Below, piece after piece: positions 1-10,185 of a DNA stretch of 37,215 nucleotides (positions are counted from its first letter, which is position 1; each line of letters opens with the position of its first letter). The stretch comes from Lachnospiraceae bacterium (GTDB lineage Bacteria; Bacillota; Clostridia; Lachnospirales; Lachnospiraceae). The DNA is taken from contig JAAWEK010000029.1 in assembly GCA_022794265.1 (NCBI GenBank), positions 1-37,215 of the forward strand, read 5' to 3'. The notes under the pieces were generated by a model. That model worked only from the letters and a program-made list of their open reading frames with translations. It was not told where the DNA came from and did no database searches. The translations under genes were made by a program, and so were the position numbers.

Positions 1-48
<48 letters not shown>

Positions 49-260
49 AAGTTTTCCCGGATCCAGAACGACGTTAGCCATTCTTATCCGACACATCTTC
101 ATGTGTTCTGCTGTTCTTTTTGGATACTGTCTTCCGACAGTGTTCGCATTTGATGTCTTACATCTTGAAAAATTTGGAATTTTTCAGGGATGGTTGATAC
201 TGTTTAGTTTTCAATGTTCATGGTTTTTCTCTGCCGCTCTTTCCCAGCAGCAACTTTGGT
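49..260 (-). other. rRNA operon leader
   Basis: This is the transcribed leader between the proximal rrn promoter and 16S. On the minus strand it carries CATTGAAAACTAAACAGT, which resembles conserved clostridial rRNA spacer sequence. It also has two short hairpins: ACTGTC-loop-GACAGT near 126-142 and ACACAT-loop-ATGTGT near 90-106. Hairpins here could be pre-rRNA processing or antitermination structures; that role is inferred. No protein gene is supported. Confidence 0.6.
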
Positions 261-289
261 AGTTTACCATAACGCCAGGATTCTGTCAA
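261..289 (-). promoter_or_regulatory. rrn promoter P2 (proximal)
   Basis: On the minus strand there is a perfect -35 TTGACA at 284-289, a 17-bp spacer, and the -10 TAAACT at 261-266. It lies about 210 bases before 16S and points toward it. With the similar promoter at 367-395 it forms the tandem arrangement usual for rRNA operons. Confidence 0.88.
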
Positions 290-366
290 CTGTTTTTTTT
301 GACTTTTTTCTCAGTTCCCTGATTTTTTTATCGTTTTTTGTTGACCGTCTCACAAGCGACTTGAAT

Positions 367-395
367 ATGATATCACCCGGATTACCTTTTGTCAA
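367..395 (-). promoter_or_regulatory. rrn promoter P1 (distal)
   Basis: On the minus strand there is a perfect -35 TTGACA at 390-395, a 17-bp spacer, and the -10 TATCAT at 367-372. The -35 of both rrn promoters is preceded by the same AACAG context, which suggests a promoter duplication. Confidence 0.88.
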
Positions 396-520
396 CTGTT
401 TTTTGTAGATTTTTTGAATTTTGAATCAAGAGAAATTATTCCCTTCTCTTTGAATATTTCCATATAACGCCACATATCATAACATAAAGAATCCCGTTAG
501 TTACTTGAAAGGATATTACA

Positions 521-1057
521 ATGAACGATATAAAAAGACTCCGGCAGCTTGAAATCATCGGTATTCTATTTGTCATTACCACCGGCACACTGGCACATTT
601 TGTATATGACTGGAGTGGCAGGCAGAATATCATCGGACTGTTTTTTGCTCAAAACGAATCTACCTTTGAACATCTGAAACTGCTGTTCTATCCATACCTG
701 TTATATTCCGTATTGGAATACTGCCTTTTATTACACAGCTCTCTGACGGATTATGCCCAGAAACTCTCCTGTGGAAAATTCTTTGGTCTTCTTGCTGGTC
801 TTTTATCCATCATAACCCTTTTTTATACCTATACTGGTGTATTTGGAAACAGTATTCTCGCAGTTGATATTTCTATATTTATTCTCTCAGTAATTATAAG
901 TTTTATGGTCAGTTATTATCTGATCTCTCAGGAAACCTGCCTGTGCAGAGCAAATCCCGGAGTTTACCTGACATTAACCGGAATATTAATTTTTTACTTT
1001 CTGTTATTCAGTATCCGCCCGCCGGAAATTCCTTTATTCTCTCCGCCGAAGGACTAA
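521..1057 (+). CDS. DUF6512-like integral membrane protein
   Basis: A 178-residue protein with about five or six hydrophobic segments, so it is an integral membrane protein. The N-terminal stretch with LAHFVYDW and the later NESTFEHLKLLFYPY resemble the conserved signature that I associate with the clostridial DUF6512 family, whose function is unknown. The start is supported by AAAGGA ten bases upstream of ATG. The gene is convergent with the SNF2 helicase gene and the two stop codons share bases, so no terminator separates them. The family assignment is from memory of the motif. Confidence 0.75.
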   Translation: MNDIKRLRQLEIIGILFVITTGTLAHFVYDWSGRQNIIGLFFAQNESTFEHLKLLFYPYLLYSVLEYCLLLHSSLTDYAQKLSCGKFFGLLAGLLSIITLFYTYTGVFGNSILAVDISIFILSVIISFMVSYYLISQETCLCRANPGVYLTLTGILIFYFLLFSIRPPEIPLFSPPKD

Positions 1058-4000
1058 AAATCCAGTAATTCCATTAATTCTGCCCTGTCAAGTCTATTAT
1101 TTGTCATACCTTCACCGGAAACCACACGGTTGGCAAGTTCCGTCTTTTTCTCCTGAAGCCTGATAATTTTTTCTTCAATACTGTCCTTTGTTACTAGCTT
1201 CATAACCGACAGGGTCCGAATCTGTCCAATCCGGTATGCACGGTCTGTCGCCTGATTTTCAATAGCTCCGTTCCACCAAGGATCAACATGAATCACCACA
1301 TCTGCCGCTGTGAGATTCAATCCTGTTCCGCCTGCTTTCAAAGAAATTAAAAATACTGGTACCTGTTCTTTTTGAAATTCTTCCACCATTCTGCGCCGTT
1401 CTTCTTTAGTGTTTTTTCCGCTAAGAAATAAAAAAGATATATTTCTTATCTTTAACTCTTGTTCAATCTTTTTTAAAACGGTAACAAACTGGGAAAAAAC
1501 CAGAATCCGGTGTTCACCTTCCACTGCCTCTTCTATCAGTTCCATGCAGGTATCCATTTTACCAGAACCGCCATCATAATTTTCATAACATATATCCGGT
1601 GCACAGCAAATTTGCCGCAGTCTGGTCAGCTCCGCCAGAATTTTCAGCCGGTCCTCCTTCCATTCTTTCTCTGTTTTCTTTGCCAGCTCCATACGGAGCA
1701 AATCCAGTCTGGCATTATATAATTCCCTTTGTTTTTCGGTCATCCTTACATATACAATATGCTCCATCTTCGGCGGCAAATCTTTTAATACTTCCTCCTT
1801 TTTGCGTCTCAATATAAAAGGATGTACAAGTCTTTGTAATCTTTCCAGTATTGTTTCATCCTGATACCGGACGACAGGTATTTCATAATCCGCTTTAAAG
1901 CTTTCATAATCTTTCAGATATCCTGGCATAACGAAGTCAAAAATACTGTATAAATCGCTTAACCGGTTTTCAATAGGGGTTCCGGTCAATGCAAACCTTA
2001 CTTTTGCCTGGATTCTTTTTACCGCCCAGGACACCCGGGTTGTCAGATTTTTTATGTATTGAGCCTCATCGGCAATACAATACTGAAATCTGCAGAATTC
2101 ATATAACTCAATATCCCGTTTCAGCAAATCATATGAAGTGATAATGATATGATAATTTTCATATTCTTTTAACAGCTCTTCCCGTTTCTTCTGTTCCCCG
2201 ACTACTGCAAGTACCGATAAATCCGGTGCGAAACGGTTCACCTCACTTTCCCAGTTATAGACCAGGGAAGCTGGACAAATAATCAGGCTACTCTCTTTTT
2301 TTGCTTCCAGAAGAGTAATAATTTGTAATGTTTTTCCCAATCCCATATCATCTGCCAAAATTCCGCCGAATCCGAATTCAGACAGCATGGAGAGAAAGCG
2401 ATATCCTGTTTTCTGATAACTCCGCAGTTTTGCATTTAATTCTTCCGGAACTTCATAATCCGTATCTGATATTTCTTTCATATCTCTGGCAAGTTTTTTA
2501 AACTCTTTATTTCTCCGAACCGAATCGTCTACGGCTTTATCCCGTATGGTACCGTCTATATATCCTGCGAAATATCCGGGAATATGGATCGTACCAGTTA
2601 CAAATGCACCTCTGTCAAATCCCGGCCCGTTTTTAAGTTCTGCCAGCAGGGCAATATTTCCGTCCTCCAATCTGAAAAATTCTCCGCTTTTCAAACGGTA
2701 ATACTTCTTTTTATTGCGATAAGCTTCCAGAATATTATATATCTCATCTAAATTTAATTCTCCCGGCTGCACGGTGATATCAATCAAATCCCCATGCAGT
2801 CCTACACCAACCGACAGTTTCGGAGGTTCTGCTATTTTAAACACACTAAAATTATCTGCTGCATATACGGTTCCTACAGTATTTAATTCCGTGATTCCTT
2901 CACTTAAAAATCCAAACAGCTTTTCTTCTTCCGTGATTTTCCATTGTCTTCCTTCTTCTCCCCATATGATATTAAAATATTTCCCCACAATTTTCAGAAC
3001 TTCTCTTTCTTTTGCAATATCCCTGTATTCCCCCTCTGTTTCACGAATTTCATACAGTTCAAATATATCGTTTCCATATAACACATCTAACCTTAAAGTC
3101 AGAATTCCTCCTGTACCATCCAGATAGATATGAAATTTCGGTTCTGTGGGCATATAATCTTCTAAATTTATTCCCTCACAGACGATACCGATATGTTTTT
3201 GCAAACGGGTAATAACAGCGCCACAAAAAGCACGATAATCCGACCGGTTAATAAAATAAAAATTCCGGTCGGAATAGATTGCGCGCCTGCTCTTTTCTTT
3301 CATACTGTTCATGGTTCGGACAAACGGAATAACATCTTTAGAAAACTCCTGACTACAACGGAAAATCCCTTCTGTACACTGTACATAATCATGGCGGTCA
3401 CCATTTATGAGGCGGATTTCTTCCATATTTAATGATATTCCCATATCTGATTCATTCCGAATCATCAGACAAAGCTTCGGATTTTGTTCAGAAATCAGAT
3501 ATGGCCTGCCATCGATTATAAGTTCCTGATTCATATAAACCTGAAACAGCCGCTCCATAAAATACGGATAGACTGGTAGAAAACGATAATTACCAGAAAT
3601 CACTACCATTTCCTCAAAATTCGGAAAGCTTCCCTTAATCAGCTCCATTAAAAAATCCAGCTTTGGTAAGGATTCCTCCGCAAACGATGCTCTGTCATGA
3701 TACACCACACAGTTTTTTCCATACTCTGCCTGCTTCTTCGCCGTCATATCCTGTGCCAGTTTCACCAGATTCCGCACAACATATTTCTTTGTAATTCCTA
3801 TTTTTGCCTGAACAAGAAAACCATTCGCTCCGTTATTTGTAAGACTCAAATCCAAAAACACCTGACCACGGTCAGGTATCGTATCAGCAGTAACGGAATA
3901 TTTGCGGATTGCCGCCTGAATATCTCTGGAGGTTGGACGTTGCATTGTTACCGGAATCACCTCTTTTTTCAGTTCCTGGGATTTCCGGAATTTTACAAAG

Positions 4001-4293
4001 GAAAAGGCAACGGCCACATCATGTCTGCACATCTCGAATCCGTCTTTTTCACAAGTACAAGTATAATTGTATATTTTGCGTTCCTTGCTCTTTTCATCAA
4101 TCCACAATCTTACCTGATAAAGTTTCCCGTTTGGTTCATCACTTTCTTTAATCTCCGCAGTTACTTCATAGCGACCGGAATCCAGAAGCGGAATGACATT
4201 TAAACCATACACTCTCTGGCAGCCGTATAATTCCCGTCCCTGTTCATATTCCCGGTATTTGCTTATTTCCAGTATATCTTTGATTTCCAGCAC
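1054..4293 (-). CDS. SWIM zinc-finger SNF2-family DNA helicase/ATPase
   Basis: A large SNF2 protein (about 1079 residues). The N-terminus has a SWIM zinc finger (C79, C81, C89, H91 pattern CxC...CxH). A middle region matches the SNF2-associated bacterial type, and the C-terminal half carries the ATPase: DDMGLGKT near residue 647, DEAQ near 740, LTGTPIENR, and the C-lobe motifs SLKAGGTGLNL and QATDRAYRIGQ. It probably translocates on double-stranded DNA to remodel nucleoprotein or transcription complexes; the exact role in Clostridia is unknown. I chose the GTG at 4293 because GGGAGG lies just upstream; a GTG 30 bases earlier (4323) is also open. It is the last gene of a minus-strand run and overlaps the convergent DUF6512 gene by four bases. 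Confidence 0.93.
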   Translation of the reverse strand: MLEIKDILEISKYREYEQGRELYGCQRVYGLNVIPLLDSGRYEVTAEIKESDEPNGKLYQVRLWIDEKSKERKIYNYTCTCEKDGFEMCRHDVAVAFSFVKFRKSQELKKEVIPVTMQRPTSRDIQAAIRKYSVTADTIPDRGQVFLDLSLTNNGANGFLVQAKIGITKKYVVRNLVKLAQDMTAKKQAEYGKNCVVYHDRASFAEESLPKLDFLMELIKGSFPNFEEMVVISGNYRFLPVYPYFMERLFQVYMNQELIIDGRPYLISEQNPKLCLMIRNESDMGISLNMEEIRLINGDRHDYVQCTEGIFRCSQEFSKDVIPFVRTMNSMKEKSRRAIYSDRNFYFINRSDYRAFCGAVITRLQKHIGIVCEGINLEDYMPTEPKFHIYLDGTGGILTLRLDVLYGNDIFELYEIRETEGEYRDIAKEREVLKIVGKYFNIIWGEEGRQWKITEEEKLFGFLSEGITELNTVGTVYAADNFSVFKIAEPPKLSVGVGLHGDLIDITVQPGELNLDEIYNILEAYRNKKKYYRLKSGEFFRLEDGNIALLAELKNGPGFDRGAFVTGTIHIPGYFAGYIDGTIRDKAVDDSVRRNKEFKKLARDMKEISDTDYEVPEELNAKLRSYQKTGYRFLSMLSEFGFGGILADDMGLGKTLQIITLLEAKKESSLIICPASLVYNWESEVNRFAPDLSVLAVVGEQKKREELLKEYENYHIIITSYDLLKRDIELYEFCRFQYCIADEAQYIKNLTTRVSWAVKRIQAKVRFALTGTPIENRLSDLYSIFDFVMPGYLKDYESFKADYEIPVVRYQDETILERLQRLVHPFILRRKKEEVLKDLPPKMEHIVYVRMTEKQRELYNARLDLLRMELAKKTEKEWKEDRLKILAELTRLRQICCAPDICYENYDGGSGKMDTCMELIEEAVEGEHRILVFSQFVTVLKKIEQELKIRNISFLFLSGKNTKEERRRMVEEFQKEQVPVFLISLKAGGTGLNLTAADVVIHVDPWWNGAIENQATDRAYRIGQIRTLSVMKLVTKDSIEEKIIRLQEKKTELANRVVSGEGMTNNRLDRAELMELLDF

Positions 4294-4351
4294 GATTTTG
4301 CCTCCCTGTCCCACAGAATCCACAAATATTTTGCAAAAAACTCCACACGTT

Positions 4352-5335
4352 TTAAATCACATTGAATGACTTCAATATAAATATCCATCCGGTAATTGTA
4401 AATGCAGAACACAATGTGGTCAGCATTATAATACTGGAGGATAAAGTGCCTTCATGACCCATGTTTTTTGACATTACGTAACTGGTTGCCGTTGTGGGTG
4501 CTCCTAACATTACCAGGGCAGCGGCAATTTTATCGGCTGAAAATCCATACCATATGGCAACCGGAAGAAATACCAGCGGTTGAATGACAAGTTTAATCAG
4601 AGAAGCTGCAACGGCAGGTTTTATGTTTTTAAGCGCTTTTCTTCCCTCAAATCCTACGCCTATTACAATCAATGCCAGCGGTGTGGTAAGAGAACCGATA
4701 CTGCTTATGGTTTTATCAAGAATCACCGGAAAACCCACATCAAAAAAAGATAATAACATTCCGCCTAAAATACTTATTATTATAGGATTCTTACAAATTC
4801 CCTGAACAGAACTGATTATCTTTTTCTTCCTATGCCCGGTACTAATATGATTGCTTTCCATCTGTTGCCCATTCTCAAAGATTAGTACGATAACCGCAAA
4901 AATATTATAAAGCGGCACAGAGCCCAGCATCATTAACGGAGCCATCGTAGTATTTCCGCTGATGTTCTGGACAAGGGCAATACCCAGAATCGCTGCGCTT
5001 CCCCGGTATGCGCCCTGAACAAATTCTCCCACTATGGATTTGTCTTTTAAAACAATCCTGCTGCTTCCCCAAACAATCAGTATCCCTGTTAAAGTCACTG
5101 CCCCGCAATACAGGACATAGGCGCCGTCAAACGTATGGCGGATATCACATGCCATCATATTGTTCAATAGCATGGCCGGCAACGTAATTTTATAAACAAA
5201 GCTGTTTGCCGTTTTTGCAAATTCATCATTCAGCATACCCGTCCGTTTTAAAACATATCCCACTACAATAATTAAAAAAACAGGTATGACTGCATTAAGG
5301 CTGTATAGTAAATTCTCCATGTAACACCTGTGCAT
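4352..5335 (-). CDS. AEC-family (auxin efflux carrier-like) transporter
   Basis: About 327 residues with roughly ten hydrophobic helices. The N-terminal VIPVFLIIVVGYVLKRTGML, the following TLPAMLLNNM and the C-terminal LGAPTTATSYVMSKNMG are typical of the PF03547 permease family, which includes bacterial organic-acid and malate permeases. The substrate cannot be told. The start is ambiguous: the ATG at 5335 follows GGAGGG by five bases, while ATGs at 5347 and 5320 are in frame. It follows the ABC exporter pair after a 35-base gap and may be co-transcribed. Confidence 0.88.
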   Translation of the reverse strand: MHRCYMENLLYSLNAVIPVFLIIVVGYVLKRTGMLNDEFAKTANSFVYKITLPAMLLNNMMACDIRHTFDGAYVLYCGAVTLTGILIVWGSSRIVLKDKSIVGEFVQGAYRGSAAILGIALVQNISGNTTMAPLMMLGSVPLYNIFAVIVLIFENGQQMESNHISTGHRKKKIISSVQGICKNPIIISILGGMLLSFFDVGFPVILDKTISSIGSLTTPLALIVIGVGFEGRKALKNIKPAVAASLIKLVIQPLVFLPVAIWYGFSADKIAAALVMLGAPTTATSYVMSKNMGHEGTLSSSIIMLTTLCSAFTITGWIFILKSFNVI

Positions 5336-5370
5336 ATCGCCCTCCATCTGCGATAATGCCCTTCTTCACT

Positions 5371-7119
5371 CTATCTTGCAAACTGACTGTTATACAGGTC
5401 TGCATAAAAACCGCCGCGCTTTAGTAATTCTTTATGGTTACCCTGTTCAATAATACTTCCATCTTTCATTACCAGAATAATATCTGCTTCTTTAATAGTA
5501 GAAAGTCTGTGGGCAACGATAAAACTGGTCCTTCCCTTCATCATGGCAGCAAATGCGCTCTGAATCTTCTGTTCTGTTCTGGTATCAATGGAAGAGGTGG
5601 CTTCATCCAGAATCAGCATCGGAGGCAGACACAGCATGACTCTGGCAATACATAATAACTGTTTCTGTCCCTGGGACAGATTTCCGCCGTCCTCCGTAAT
5701 TACCGTATCATACCCTTGCGGAAGCCGTTTTATAAAGCCATGAGCATGGGAGGCCTTTGCTGCGGCAATGATTTCTTCATCCGTGGCTTCCGGTTTTCCC
5801 ATTGCCAGATTTTCGCGAATCGTTCCTCCCTTCAGCCAGGTCTCCTGAAGTACCATGCCGTAAGAGGTTCTTAAACTGTCTCTGGTAATCCGCCGGATAT
5901 CTGTTCCCTCCACTTTTATGGAGCCGCTGTTTACATCATAAAACCGCATTAGCAGATTAATTATTGTGGATTTTCCACAGCCGGTAGGTCCTACGATTGC
6001 CACCCGCTGTCCCGGCCTTACTGCCAGATTAAAATCTTCAATCAGTTTTTTCTCCGGAACATAAGAAAAACATACGTGTTCCAGATCAATCTTTCCCGAA
6101 GCATTTTCTAATACTGTCGCATCCGGTGCATCGGGTATCTGCGGTTCCTCCCCAATCAGTTCAAAGATTCTTGCCGCACAGGCCAGCGCATTCTGCAGTT
6201 CCGTTATAACACCAGATATCTCGTTAAATGGTTTGGTGTACTGATTGGCATAACTCAGAAAGCAGGAAAGCTGTCCCACACTGATTCCCCCATGCATGGC
6301 GGAAATGGCTCCTGCCAGTCCCACGCCGGTATATACCAGACTGTTTACAAAACGGGTCGCCGGATTGGTGATGGATGAAAAAAATACAGCCCGTAAGGAA
6401 TATTTTTCCAAATCATTATTAATCTTATCGAATTTTTTCAGGACTTCCGCTTCCTGTCCGTATGCCTGAACTACCTTTTGATTTCCAATCATTTCATCAA
6501 TCAGCGCAGTCTGTTTCCCCCTGGTCTCCGACTGTTTCTGAAACATGGAATATGTCCGTTTTGCAATAAAACTGGCCACAAACAAGGACACCGGAGTAAT
6601 CACCACCACTACCAGAGTGATTTTAAAACTAATGGATAACATAAAACACAGTGTACCGAAAATGGTAATTACACCAGTAAACAGCTGTGTAAATCCCATC
6701 AGCAGACCATCCGCAAACTGGTCCACATCTGCAATTACCCGGCTTACTATATCCCCATGGGAATTTCCGTCAATATATTTTAAAGGTACGATTTCCAGTT
6801 TTTTAAAAGCCTTATCCCGAATATCCCGGATAACTCCATAGGTAATCTTATTGTTACAGATATTCATAACCCACTGGGCCAGAGCTGTCAGCAGCATAAT
6901 GATAATAATTCGGATTAAAATCTTATATATTCCTTCAAAGTCCACGAACCCCTTTCCCAGAATCAAATCCACTGCATCTCCGGTAAGAATAGGAATATAC
7001 AGGGTGAATGCCACCGTTGCTACCGCAAACAAAAGAGACAGCACTACATAAACAGAATATTTTTTAATATATTCCAGGACTTTTTTCAATGTCTGCATCT
7101 GCGTCTTTTTATTTTTCAT
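5371..7119 (-). CDS. ABC exporter half-transporter, catalytic-Glu subunit
   Basis: A 582-residue type IV ABC half-transporter: a six-helix membrane domain (about residues 15-310) followed by an ATPase domain. Walker A GPTGCGKST is near residue 376, the signature is LSQGQ near 478, and Walker B ends ILDEATSSID with the catalytic Glu present. The partner encoded directly upstream has a canonical LSGGQ but Asp in place of the Glu, so the two should form a heterodimer with one competent ATP site, as in TM287/288 or BmrCD. AGGAGG precedes the ATG, and the upstream stop codon abuts it, indicating translational coupling. Substrate is likely a drug or lipid-like compound (inference). Confidence 0.93.
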   Translation of the reverse strand: MKNKKTQMQTLKKVLEYIKKYSVYVVLSLLFAVATVAFTLYIPILTGDAVDLILGKGFVDFEGIYKILIRIIIIMLLTALAQWVMNICNNKITYGVIRDIRDKAFKKLEIVPLKYIDGNSHGDIVSRVIADVDQFADGLLMGFTQLFTGVITIFGTLCFMLSISFKITLVVVVITPVSLFVASFIAKRTYSMFQKQSETRGKQTALIDEMIGNQKVVQAYGQEAEVLKKFDKINNDLEKYSLRAVFFSSITNPATRFVNSLVYTGVGLAGAISAMHGGISVGQLSCFLSYANQYTKPFNEISGVITELQNALACAARIFELIGEEPQIPDAPDATVLENASGKIDLEHVCFSYVPEKKLIEDFNLAVRPGQRVAIVGPTGCGKSTIINLLMRFYDVNSGSIKVEGTDIRRITRDSLRTSYGMVLQETWLKGGTIRENLAMGKPEATDEEIIAAAKASHAHGFIKRLPQGYDTVITEDGGNLSQGQKQLLCIARVMLCLPPMLILDEATSSIDTRTEQKIQSAFAAMMKGRTSFIVAHRLSTIKEADIILVMKDGSIIEQGNHKELLKRGGFYADLYNSQFAR

Positions 7120-8886
7120 TTATTCCGCCTCCTCTGCAGATGTATTTTCCTTTGCTGGTTCTTCCGGAATCTGGGTATGGTGAATTTCCTTATACGTTTC
7201 ACACCGTTTCAGTAATTCTTCATGGGTTCCTATGTCCAGCATCTCGCCGTCCTCCAACACAATGATTTTATCTGCATGCTGAATGGAGGAGGTTCTCTGG
7301 GATACAATAAACGTAGTAAGCGTATGACTCATTTTTTCATTCATGTCTTTTAATGCCTTCCGCAATCTGGCATCCGTTGCGAAATCCAATGCAGAAGCAC
7401 TGTCATCCAATATTAATATCTGCGGTTTTCGAACCAGAGCCCTGGCTATGGTCAGCCTTTGCTTCTGTCCTCCCGACAGATTTTTTCCTCCCTGTTCCAC
7501 AGGTTCATCTAATTTCAGTGGCTTATTTTCCACAAATTCCCTGGACTGGGAAATATCCAGAGCCTCATATATCTCTTCATCTCTGGCATCCTTCTTTCCC
7601 CATTGCATATTTTCACGAATGGTTCCTTTAAACAATACTGCTTTCTGCATGACCATCCCCACCATCTGACGCACATTTGAAAGTTTCATCTGCTTCACGT
7701 TCACTCCCTGTATCAGGACTTCTCCATCCGTGGCGTCGTAATATCTTGGTATCAGACTGACAATTGTTGATTTTCCACATCCGGTACCTCCGATAATGCC
7801 AATAGTTTCTCCCCGGTTCACCGTAAAACTGATATTTGATATGGCATTTTCTCCAGCTCCACTGTATGCAAAAGAAACATTTTTAAACTCAATAAAAGGA
7901 CTTTCTTCAACTGCACCGGCGATTTGTTCCTCTTCCGTAATTGCAGATTCTATATCAAATACATTCTCAATACGTTTGGCACAGGCCAGTGCTTTTGTTA
8001 CCGTAATAATCAGATTTGCCATTTTCACCAGCTCCACAAGAATCTGGGACATATAATTGACCAGCGCCACAACTTCTCCCTGGGTAAGGGCGCCGCTGTC
8101 CACCCGGATGGCTCCGATATAAATCAGTGCAGCAATGGCTCCATTGATGATAATATAAGTTACCGGATTCATAAGTGCGGAAATCCGCCCTACAAACATT
8201 TGTAATTTTGTTAATCCATGGTTTTCTTCTTCAAAAATATCTATTTCATCCTGCTCTTTGTTAAATGCCCGAATAACCCTGGCTCCAGTAAGATTTTCCC
8301 TGGTCAGCATCAGCACCCTGTCCAGGCTGCCCTGTACTTTCTTATACAACGGTATGCTGAAATACATAATCAGAAATACCACGGCACTCAGCAGTGGTAT
8401 CGCCACCACGAATACCAGCGCCGCTTTTACATCGATGGTAAATGCCATTATCATGGCGCCAAAAACGATAAACGGCGAACGCAACAGCAGACGCAGCGTC
8501 AGATTTACGCCGTTCTGTACCTGATTCACATCACTGGTCATTCTGGTAATCAATGTTGAAGTTCCCAGCGTATCGATTTCACTGAAAGAAAGACTTTGTA
8601 TATGGTCATATAATGAATGGCGCAGTTTTGCAGCAAAGCCTACGGCTGCCTTTGCTGCAAAAAATTGTGCGGTAATGGAACACACCAGTCCGATTACTCC
8701 CAACGCCACCAGTACCAGGCACATCTGCAGAATATATCCTTTCTCTCCGCTTCCTATACCCTTATCAATGATAGAAGCCATTACCAGAGGCACAAACAGT
8801 TCAAAGGTTGCCTCCAGTAATTTAAACAACGGACTTAATACAGTTTCTTTTTTATAATCTCTTAAATATTTTACCAATGATTTCAT
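7120..8886 (-). CDS. ABC exporter half-transporter, degenerate-site subunit
   Basis: About 588 residues: six-helix membrane domain then ATPase. Walker A GGTGCGKST is near residue 364, the signature LSGGQ near 468, and Walker B reads ILILDDSASALD, with Asp replacing the catalytic Glu. This is the hallmark of the noncanonical half of heterodimeric exporters. The start chosen is the ATG at 8886 (MKSLVKYLRDYKK), which has GGAG six bases upstream and matches the usual family N-terminus; an ORF opening 90 bases earlier would overlap the upstream serine acetyltransferase gene. The C-terminal tail is Glu/Ala-rich. Confidence 0.92.
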   Translation of the reverse strand: MKSLVKYLRDYKKETVLSPLFKLLEATFELFVPLVMASIIDKGIGSGEKGYILQMCLVLVALGVIGLVCSITAQFFAAKAAVGFAAKLRHSLYDHIQSLSFSEIDTLGTSTLITRMTSDVNQVQNGVNLTLRLLLRSPFIVFGAMIMAFTIDVKAALVFVVAIPLLSAVVFLIMYFSIPLYKKVQGSLDRVLMLTRENLTGARVIRAFNKEQDEIDIFEEENHGLTKLQMFVGRISALMNPVTYIIINGAIAALIYIGAIRVDSGALTQGEVVALVNYMSQILVELVKMANLIITVTKALACAKRIENVFDIESAITEEEQIAGAVEESPFIEFKNVSFAYSGAGENAISNISFTVNRGETIGIIGGTGCGKSTIVSLIPRYYDATDGEVLIQGVNVKQMKLSNVRQMVGMVMQKAVLFKGTIRENMQWGKKDARDEEIYEALDISQSREFVENKPLKLDEPVEQGGKNLSGGQKQRLTIARALVRKPQILILDDSASALDFATDARLRKALKDMNEKMSHTLTTFIVSQRTSSIQHADKIIVLEDGEMLDIGTHEELLKRCETYKEIHHTQIPEEPAKENTSAEEAE

Positions 8887-8911
8887 ACCAGTCTCCATGT
8901 CTTCGTATTTC

Positions 8912-9928
8912 TTATTTACATTTTTCCCAAATGCCGGATTCATTCGATATCTTTTCCGGATGTTCCGAAATTTCACCTGTTATTTTCAGCTTCTCCGAAT
9001 TTCCTTCTTTCATTTTTAATTCTGGATTTTTCACACTGACTTTCGTATTAGCGGGAATGGACTGTGTTATAAACGCATTTCCTCCGATTACCGTAGATTC
9101 TCCGATTACGGTTTCTCCGCCTAAAATCGTGGCTCCCGAATAAATCGTCACATTATCCTCTATGGTAGGATGCCGCTTCACTTCCCGAAGCTGCTGACCG
9201 CTTCTGGTAGAAAGAGCTCCCAGTGTAACGCCCTGATATAATTTTACATTATTTCCAATAACGGTAGTTTCACCGATTACCACTCCGGTACCATGGTCAA
9301 TAAAAAAATATTCTCCTATCTCTGCTCCGGAATTGATATCTATTCCTGTTTTACCATGGGCATATTCTGTCATTATACGCGGAATAAACGGGACATCCTG
9401 AACATACAGTTCATGGGCCAGACGGTATACATAAATTGCAAAAAATCCCGGATAGCAAAAAATGATTTCTTCTTTGCTTTTTGCTGCCGGGTCCCCGTCA
9501 AATCCTGCCTGTACATCTTTTAATAACATTTCCTGTATATAAGGAATCTTCTCAATCCAGTTCTGGCAGATTTCATTTGCCTTTTCTAAAATGAGGGGCT
9601 CCTGCATTTTTTCCTGTTCCATATAACGAATAGCTAACAGCACCTGCTGTTTTAACCGTTCCTGTATATCTACCAGCATTTTTCCCACATAATATTCTGC
9701 ATATGAATAGCTTAAACGAACATCCTCAAAATATCCGGGAAAAATGATTTTTCTTAAATCTTTTATTATACCAATGACTTCATTCCTATTGGGAAGATGC
9801 ATGGTTTTATTCAGACACAGCAGGTCCGAGTTCTGATAATTGAAAGTGATTTCAGAGACGGTTTCTTTAATGTTCATCTCTTCTTCCGTCACAACAACAT
9901 CCCCGCAGGATGTGTGTACCTTTTCCAT
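8912..9928 (-). CDS. cysE: Serine O-acetyltransferase
   Basis: About 338 residues. It should transfer acetyl from acetyl-CoA to L-serine, the first step of cysteine synthesis. The N-terminal two thirds is an alpha-helical extension; the C-terminal part is a left-handed beta-helix of hexapeptide repeats with the active-site region FIDHGTGVVIGET, then YQGVTLGALS and RHPTIEDNVTIYSGATILGG. It is longer than E. coli CysE (273 aa), like the EpsC/SatA group found in anaerobes. The ATG at 9928 is preceded by AGGAAGGAGA, better than the upstream in-frame ATG at 9955. It lies 25 bases upstream of the ABC exporter pair on the same strand. Cysteine-feedback residues were not assessed. Confidence 0.9.
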   Translation of the reverse strand: MEKVHTSCGDVVVTEEEMNIKETVSEITFNYQNSDLLCLNKTMHLPNRNEVIGIIKDLRKIIFPGYFEDVRLSYSYAEYYVGKMLVDIQERLKQQVLLAIRYMEQEKMQEPLILEKANEICQNWIEKIPYIQEMLLKDVQAGFDGDPAAKSKEEIIFCYPGFFAIYVYRLAHELYVQDVPFIPRIMTEYAHGKTGIDINSGAEIGEYFFIDHGTGVVIGETTVIGNNVKLYQGVTLGALSTRSGQQLREVKRHPTIEDNVTIYSGATILGGETVIGESTVIGGNAFITQSIPANTKVSVKNPELKMKEGNSEKLKITGEISEHPEKISNESGIWEKCK

Positions 9929-10088
9929 TCGATAAATCTCCTTCCTAATCTGCAATACGAATTACCGTATATATGTTATAAAGCTTCTCATCTGTATAAT
10001 ATGCATCAAAAAATTCCTGGACAGAATTTCCTATAATATTTTCGTAAGTTTTTATCTATTTGTAATCTTTGCCATTATAACCCAAAAT

Positions 10089-10134
10089 AAAAAGAATCAC
10101 AAGTATTGCTTCCCGCATACTTGTGATTCTTTTT
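10089..10134. terminator. Bidirectional intrinsic terminator
   Basis: A perfect 17-bp inverted repeat (AAAAAGAATCACAAGTA and its complement) with a 12-base loop, flanked by A and T runs, separates the alcohol dehydrogenase gene from the serine acetyltransferase gene. It lies just downstream of the dehydrogenase stop and suits termination from either side. Confidence 0.88.
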
Positions 10135-10185
10135 ATTTTTATACTGCAATCGTCAGTCCAATCAGACGGTTGATATATATTTTAT

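Noticed and set aside
214-408. Plus-strand ORF of 64 codons in the rRNA leader
   Set aside because: It lies opposite the rrn promoters, is Phe/Leu-rich from T runs, and has no ribosome site.
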